Shown: in pieces, positions 42,297-45,712 of the stretch | Layout: the number at the start of each line of letters is the position of its first letter | Numbering within the stretch: the first letter of the stretch is position 1 | NCBI GenBank assembly: GCA_019359215.1 | Contig: JAHHHS010000060.1 | Coordinates: 1 to 45,712, forward strand | DNA: 45,712 bases | Direction: 5' to 3' | Source: Nostoc indistinguendum CM1-VF10 | GTDB lineage: Bacteria > Cyanobacteriota > Cyanobacteriia > Cyanobacteriales > Nostocaceae | Position numbers and translations under genes: made by a program | Notes under the pieces: model-generated | Seen by the model: the letters and a program-made list of their open reading frames with translations, nothing else | Told to the model about the DNA's origin: nothing | Database searches by the model: none

Positions 42297-43235
42297 ATGA
42301 GCCGTCCAATAATTCTTGGTATTGTAGGTGACAGCGCTGCTGGGAAAACAACACTAACGCGAGGAATCGCTCAGGTACTCGGCCCAGAAAATGTTACGCT
42401 CATTTGTACAGATGATTATCACCGTTACGATCGCCAACAACGTGCAGAGATTGGCATCACTGCCCTCCACCCGGACTGCAACCACCTAGATATTATGCAG
42501 CAACATCTGTCGCTGCTACGCACAGGACAGCCAATTCTGAAGCCAGTTTACAGTCATAAAACCGGCACATTCGAGCCACCGCAGTATATCAAGCCGAATA
42601 AATTCGTGATTATTGAGGGATTGCTCGGTTATTCTACTCGTGCTGCCCGTGACTCTTACGATGTTAAAGTTTACCTTGCACCCCCGGAAACGATCCGCAC
42701 TAAGTGGAAAGTCAAGCGAGACACGCAAAAGCGGGGCTACACTGCCGAACAGGTGCTAGCGGAACTAGAAAAGCGCGAACCAGACTCAGCACAATTCATC
42801 CGTCCGCAGCGGCAATGGTCTGATATAGTTATTAGTTTTTACCCACCCACAGAAGAAGTTGATGAAACGAATGGACACCTGAATGTCCGACTGGTGCTTC
42901 GTCCGACAATTCCTCACCCAGATTTTACCCAGATTATCAATTCTAGCTATGGTAATTCTGACTCAGCGATCCGCCTGGGGCTAGACAGGGATATGAGTAA
43001 GCCAGTAGATGTCTTAGAAGTTGATGGTCATGCAACCTTAGAACAGGTGAATAAGCTAGAGCATATTATTTGTTCTGATATGCCCCATTTACGAAATATT
43101 TGCGATCGCGAAAGTAATCCAGAACTGGGTAAAGTTGCTGGTACAACTGGGGAAACACTGCAAAGTTACCCCCTTGCTCTTACTCAGTTGATCATTACTT
43201 ACCATATGTTGAAAGCGACGCAAATTCATCAGTAA
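42297..43235 (+). CDS. phosphoribulokinase-family kinase lacking the redox Cys
   Basis: The 312-aa protein is a P-loop uridine/phosphoribulokinase-type enzyme: P-loop GDSAAGKTT (about 10-18), then ICTDDYHRYDRQQR, KPVYSHKTG and VIIEGLLGY. These match phosphoribulokinase segments that bind ribulose 5-phosphate and the catalytic Asp. Canonical cyanobacterial PRK has GCGKS with a thioredoxin-regulated Cys; here it is AAGKT. The Cys in ICTDDYH remains but lacks that partner, and the usual C-terminal Cys pair is not evident. It is probably a paralogue and not the Calvin-cycle enzyme. The ATG at 42297 follows GGGAGGT, so I prefer it over a TTG at 42273. Confidence 0.82.
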   Translation: MSRPIILGIVGDSAAGKTTLTRGIAQVLGPENVTLICTDDYHRYDRQQRAEIGITALHPDCNHLDIMQQHLSLLRTGQPILKPVYSHKTGTFEPPQYIKPNKFVIIEGLLGYSTRAARDSYDVKVYLAPPETIRTKWKVKRDTQKRGYTAEQVLAELEKREPDSAQFIRPQRQWSDIVISFYPPTEEVDETNGHLNVRLVLRPTIPHPDFTQIINSSYGNSDSAIRLGLDRDMSKPVDVLEVDGHATLEQVNKLEHIICSDMPHLRNICDRESNPELGKVAGTTGETLQSYPLALTQLIITYHMLKATQIHQ

Positions 43236-43313
43236 TCAGCGAATATGAAGGGGTTTAACAGGTTTGCGATCGCATTTAGCGTTGGGCTGTTGAATTATAC
43301 GATGCCTACGGCG

Positions 43314-43541
43314 CTAAACTACACTCTTTGCTGACGCTATCCAAACTTCAGATGCAGAAATGCGCCCTTCAATTGGCTCATACTCATCTTCTAGCAACCA
43401 GAGTTGAGCCTCCTCTTAATTTGAACAAGTAAATATGACTTTATAAACTGGTATCGATTTTCTGCATTAATTGTCACATCTGCATAAAATAGCGGGATGC
43501 TTGACCCTTCTGAACTGATTTGTGTAACCAGAGGATTACTA
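43314..43541 (-). pseudogene. frameshifted fragment of an unknown gene
   Basis: On the minus strand one frame reads LVTQISSEGSSIPLFYADV and then INAENRYQF. A second frame, one base off, continues with EEAQLWLLEDEYEPIEGRIS to a stop at 43314. Together they look like one small protein broken by a frameshift near 43410-43430, without a start codon. I cannot name the family. A piece of the GC-rich repeat (GATGCCTACGGCG) lies at its 3' edge. The rest of the gap 43236-43843 is AT-rich with no clear gene. Confidence 0.38.
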
Positions 43542-43843
43542 ACCTAACTGATAACCCACGCCCCATATACGTAAAATATCACGACAACTATCTTCAAAAG
43601 CTTCTTGAAAATTTATTATTTGAAAGCTCGATAGCACCCAAGAAAGCAAGAAAGCTGCTCATAATCGCAAATCTAAATCTTGTGGCAAGTATTTGGGAAG
43701 ATGGTGTTATCACACGTATCTCTACATAGGAACTAGAGGTAAAATTCCCCAAAATTAAAGATTTTATCAAGTAAAGATAATTTCTAGAGCAAACAAGGGA
43801 TAACTAAAGATAGTTTGATGTGTGGTGACGATTATCTTAGTTT

Positions 43844-44575
43844 ATGACCTATTGCCTTAGAATTGCCGACCTACATACAAATGAGCGTCCACGTGAGCGA
43901 TTAATGACGCATGGTGCCAAAATTTTAGCCACAGCAGAGTTAATCGCAATTCTTCTAGGCACCGATCAAGGGCCGGGAAAACTATCTGCTGTGGGTTTGG
44001 GACAATATATCTTAAGCGAATTAGGCAAACACCAACGTGATCCTTTGGCTGTTTTGCGAGAAGTTAGCCCTACTGAGTTGATGCAAATTTCTGGTGTTGG
44101 CCCAGCGAAGGCGACAAGTATCTTAGCAGCAATTGAATTGGGTAAACGCGCCTTTCAATCTCGTCCGAATGATGGCACATTAATTGATAGCCCACTTGCT
44201 GCTGCTGCTACCCTCAGTCAAGATTTGATGTGGCAGATACAAGAGCGTTTTGCAGTAGTGCTATTAGATGTTAAGAATCGTTTATTGGGTACGCAAGTCA
44301 TTACTATTGGCACAGCAACTGAAACCCTAGCCTCTCCCCGTGATATTTTTCGGGAAGTTATTCGTCAAGGTGCAACGCGAGTAATAGTTGCCCACAACCA
44401 TCCTTCTGGCAACCTTGAACCCAGCCAGGAAGATATAGAATTGACGCGTCAGTTATTAACAGGGGCGCTGCTTTTGGGCATTCCGGTACTAGATCATCTG
44501 ATTTTGGGTAATGGCAATCATCAGAGTTTACGGGAAGTGACACCCTTGTGGGATGAACATCCACAGGGGGATTAA
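43844..44575 (+). CDS. radC: RadC-family JAB/MPN protein
   Basis: The 243-aa protein has an N-terminal helix-hairpin-helix part (ISGVGPAKATSILAAIELG, about residues 81-99). The C-terminal JAB/MPN metal site is VAHNHPSGNLEPSQED (about 184-199), with both His and the Asp present. RadC proteins were named for a repair phenotype later reassigned; their biochemical role is not settled. The ATG at 43844 is preceded by a long AT-rich gap. Heptamer repeats follow its stop. Confidence 0.93.
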   Translation: MTYCLRIADLHTNERPRERLMTHGAKILATAELIAILLGTDQGPGKLSAVGLGQYILSELGKHQRDPLAVLREVSPTELMQISGVGPAKATSILAAIELGKRAFQSRPNDGTLIDSPLAAAATLSQDLMWQIQERFAVVLLDVKNRLLGTQVITIGTATETLASPRDIFREVIRQGATRVIVAHNHPSGNLEPSQEDIELTRQLLTGALLLGIPVLDHLILGNGNHQSLREVTPLWDEHPQGD

Positions 44576-44576
44576 A

Positions 44577-44885
44577 ATAATTCGTAATTCGTAATTCGTA
44601 ATTGAAGATGCCTGTCGTTCGCGTAGCGCCCCGCAGGGAAGGACTGAAAAAAAGCGTCATGTATAGAAGAATGCGAGTACGTCTCCAAGAGTTAGGGAAT
44701 TAAACCCAAGAATTAAGGTAATCGTCATTCATTTTTCCAGAATGATTCGCTTGTAGTAAGGGCTTCATCCCTGCTTTTATGCAACTTAAATGCCGATTAA
44801 CTTACGAATTACAACTTACAAAAAGGCAGGAGTTAGGAGGCAGGGGGCAGGAGGCTAAGTATCAATTAAAGCTTTATAGCGGTTC
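44577..44885. repeat. heptamer repeats and GC-rich dispersed repeat
   Basis: TAATTCG is repeated three times with a partial fourth at 44577-44603. GATGCCTGTCGTTCGCGTAG and CGCCCCGCAGGG follow at 44608-44639. GGCAGG/GGAGGCAGGG low-complexity sequence is at 44825-44856. The stretch between holds no gene that I can support. It forms the boundary between radC and the transposase remains. Confidence 0.5.
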
Positions 44886-45228
44886 TCAGTTGGGTGCAAT
44901 ATAGTAACAGCAGTGAGTGAACCATCCAATAATGTCTTTTTTAGTTACTGCATTCAGAGCATTTGTAATGGCCTCGTCTAACTCAAGATAAGTTCTAGCA
45001 GCTTGCGATGGCGTACCCGCCCGCCGTAAACGATCGCAAAAACTCTTTTACCTTCGACCAACAGTTTTCAATGGGTGAAAAATCAGGAGAATAAGGAGAT
45101 AAGTAGACCAGCCTTGCCCCAACGGCTTCAATGGCTTCCTTGATACCTGTGACTTTGTGAGAACTGAAATTATCCATAACTACACAAGCGCCTGGCCAAA
45201 GATTCGGAACCAAAATCTGAGTGACATG
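44886..45228 (-). pseudogene. IS630-type transposase, 3' part, frameshifted
   Basis: The minus strand encodes the C-terminal DDE half of an IS630-family transposase: VTQILVPNLWPGACVVMDNF, then LVYLSPYSPDFSPIENCWSKVK, which holds the last catalytic Asp and Glu. After FLRSF the frame is lost in a GC-rich repeat (45006-45030). The family sequence resumes in another frame (ARTYLELDEAITNAL, then KKDIIGWFTHCCY), ending at 44886. The N-terminal half is missing: at about 45228 the sequence changes to an IS5-type element. The gene is dead twice over, by frameshift and by insertion. Confidence 0.75.
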
Positions 45229-45292
45229 AACCTATCCCACTAATACCGAAATATGGTAATCTACCTCTCGTATGAGAGGGGTGTATCTGTGT

Positions 45293-45712
45293 ATGGCTGG
45301 GCGTTTTGAAGGATTAAGTGACCTGGAATGGAAGTTGTTTGAAGATATATTTCCTAATGAGCCAAAAAAACGTGGCAAAGGAATGCCTCATGCTCCCTAT
45401 CGTCATGTATTAAATAGTATGCTGTACATCCTGATAACTGGATGTCGATGGTGTGACCTACCTCGGGGGAATGTGTGGGCATCCAAAAGCTCATCCCACC
45501 GATGGTTAAAGCGATGGCGTTCTGATGGAACATTTGAATATATACAAGGACGTGTATTAGCGATGCCTGCGGCGGGCTACACCTACCCTGGAAAGGGAGG
45601 AGGTGAAGAAGTTGCGTATGGAGGCAAGGGGAAAGGTGTTCTTATTCACACGCTTACGGAAGGTAGCGGAATGCCCTTGGCTAATTGCACTACCCCAGCC
45701 AACGGTAACGAG
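45293..45712 (+). pseudogene. IS5-family transposase, partial, catalytic region replaced by repeat
   Basis: The frame is open from the ATG at 45293 to the window end (140 codons). MAGRFEGLSDLEWKLFEDIF, ILITGCRWCDLP and SSSHRWLKRWRSDG are typical of the DUF4096-containing N-terminal part of IS5-type transposases. PGKGGGEEVAYGGKGKG and GMPLANCTTPANG are typical of the segment after the first catalytic Asp. The expected stretch between, including a GXXDGSF-type motif with that Asp, is missing. AMPAAGYTY (about residues 90-98), encoded by the GC-rich dispersed repeat at 45562-45586, takes its place. The protein is probably inactive. Confidence 0.72.
45562..45586. repeat. GC-rich short dispersed repeat (copy in IS5 transposase)
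   Basis: GATGCCTGCGGCGGGCTACA at 45562 onward is one copy of a repeat whose relatives occur at 8577-8623, 33313-33334, 43301-43313, 44608-44639 and, inverted, 45006-45030. The shared words are GATGCCTRCGGCG and CGGGCTACGCC. Confidence 0.6.

Larger units (their letters stand above)
45226..45712 (+). mobile_element. IS5-type insertion sequence, left end to window edge
   Basis: The element seems to begin at about 45226 with AACCTATCCCACTAATA, followed after about 50 bases by its transposase. It interrupts the IS630-type gene. The right end lies outside the window, so the terminal repeats and target duplication cannot be compared. Confidence 0.6.

Noticed and set aside
43520..43729. 69-aa plus-strand open frame between the PRK-like gene and radC
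   Set aside because: No ribosome binding site or recognisable domain, and it overlaps the better-supported decayed gene on the other strand.

Overview
The window looks like chromosomal DNA of a filamentous, probably heterocyst-forming cyanobacterium of the Nostoc/Anabaena group. The support is: very frequent HIP1 octamers (GCGATCGC); 7-base tandem repeats between genes; a CpcS/CpeS bilin lyase; paired flavodiiron proteins; a glycine-rich RRM protein; a phosphoribulokinase paralogue; a PEP-CTERM-like protein; and many cyanobacterial-type accessory proteins (Uma2, DUF4351, AAA_35, pentapeptide repeats). The genus is an inference from these traits, not from a search.

Layout. 1-7.9 kb: NUDIX hydrolase, alpha/beta hydrolase, type III pantothenate kinase (minus), a flavodiiron pair (Flv3-type then Flv1-type), an RNA-binding protein and a bilin lyase. 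8.4-13.4 kb: RND efflux adaptor and permease, preceded by a perfect 15-bp palindrome. 13.4-14.1 kb: a repeat-rich gap with a cloverleaf-shaped element. 14.1-17.1 kb: a PEP-CTERM-like secreted protein and two glycosyltransferases. 17.3-21.7 kb: the core translation block rplS, tRNA-Trp, secE, nusG, rplK, rplA, L10 leader, rplJ, rplL, closed by a clear terminator. 21.7-22.5 kb: repeated 23-mers ending in TGTACA two bases from the 3' end of a tRNA-Ala gene, resembling an orphan end of a Tn7-like/CAST transposon. 22.5-26.7 kb: HAD phosphatase and methyltransferase operon, then an RNA ligase RtcB carrying a 322-aa intein. 26.8-28.1 kb: a chimeric pseudogene and a DUF4351/Rpn-like protein. 28.3-33.1 kb: pyruvate dehydrogenase E2, a membrane-anchored hypothetical, YlqD and acyl-ACP/CoA synthetase. 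33.3-37.5 kb: small hypothetical, Uma2 nuclease, pentapeptide protein, a 117-bp palindromic element and RecQ. 37.6-40.8 kb: two adjacent AAA_35 NTPases. 41.4-44.6 kb: O-methyltransferase, a PRK-like kinase without the usual regulatory Cys, a decayed gene and RadC. 44.9-45.7 kb: a broken IS630-type transposase interrupted by an IS5-type element that runs off the window.

Where genes work together: the two flavodiiron proteins probably form a heteromeric oxygen-reducing enzyme; the adaptor and RND permease form one pump; the secE to rplL block is translation/secretion housekeeping with autogenous control at the L10 leader; the HAD and methyltransferase genes overlap and are likely cotranscribed; YlqD follows the acyl-activating enzyme. 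The most unusual material is the RtcB intein sitting exactly at the metal-binding Cys, the tRNA-abutting transposon-like end, the GC-rich short dispersed repeat that has broken two transposases and extends the efflux adaptor, and two structured repeat elements (cloverleaf and long palindrome). I see no complete CRISPR array, prophage or biosynthetic cluster.
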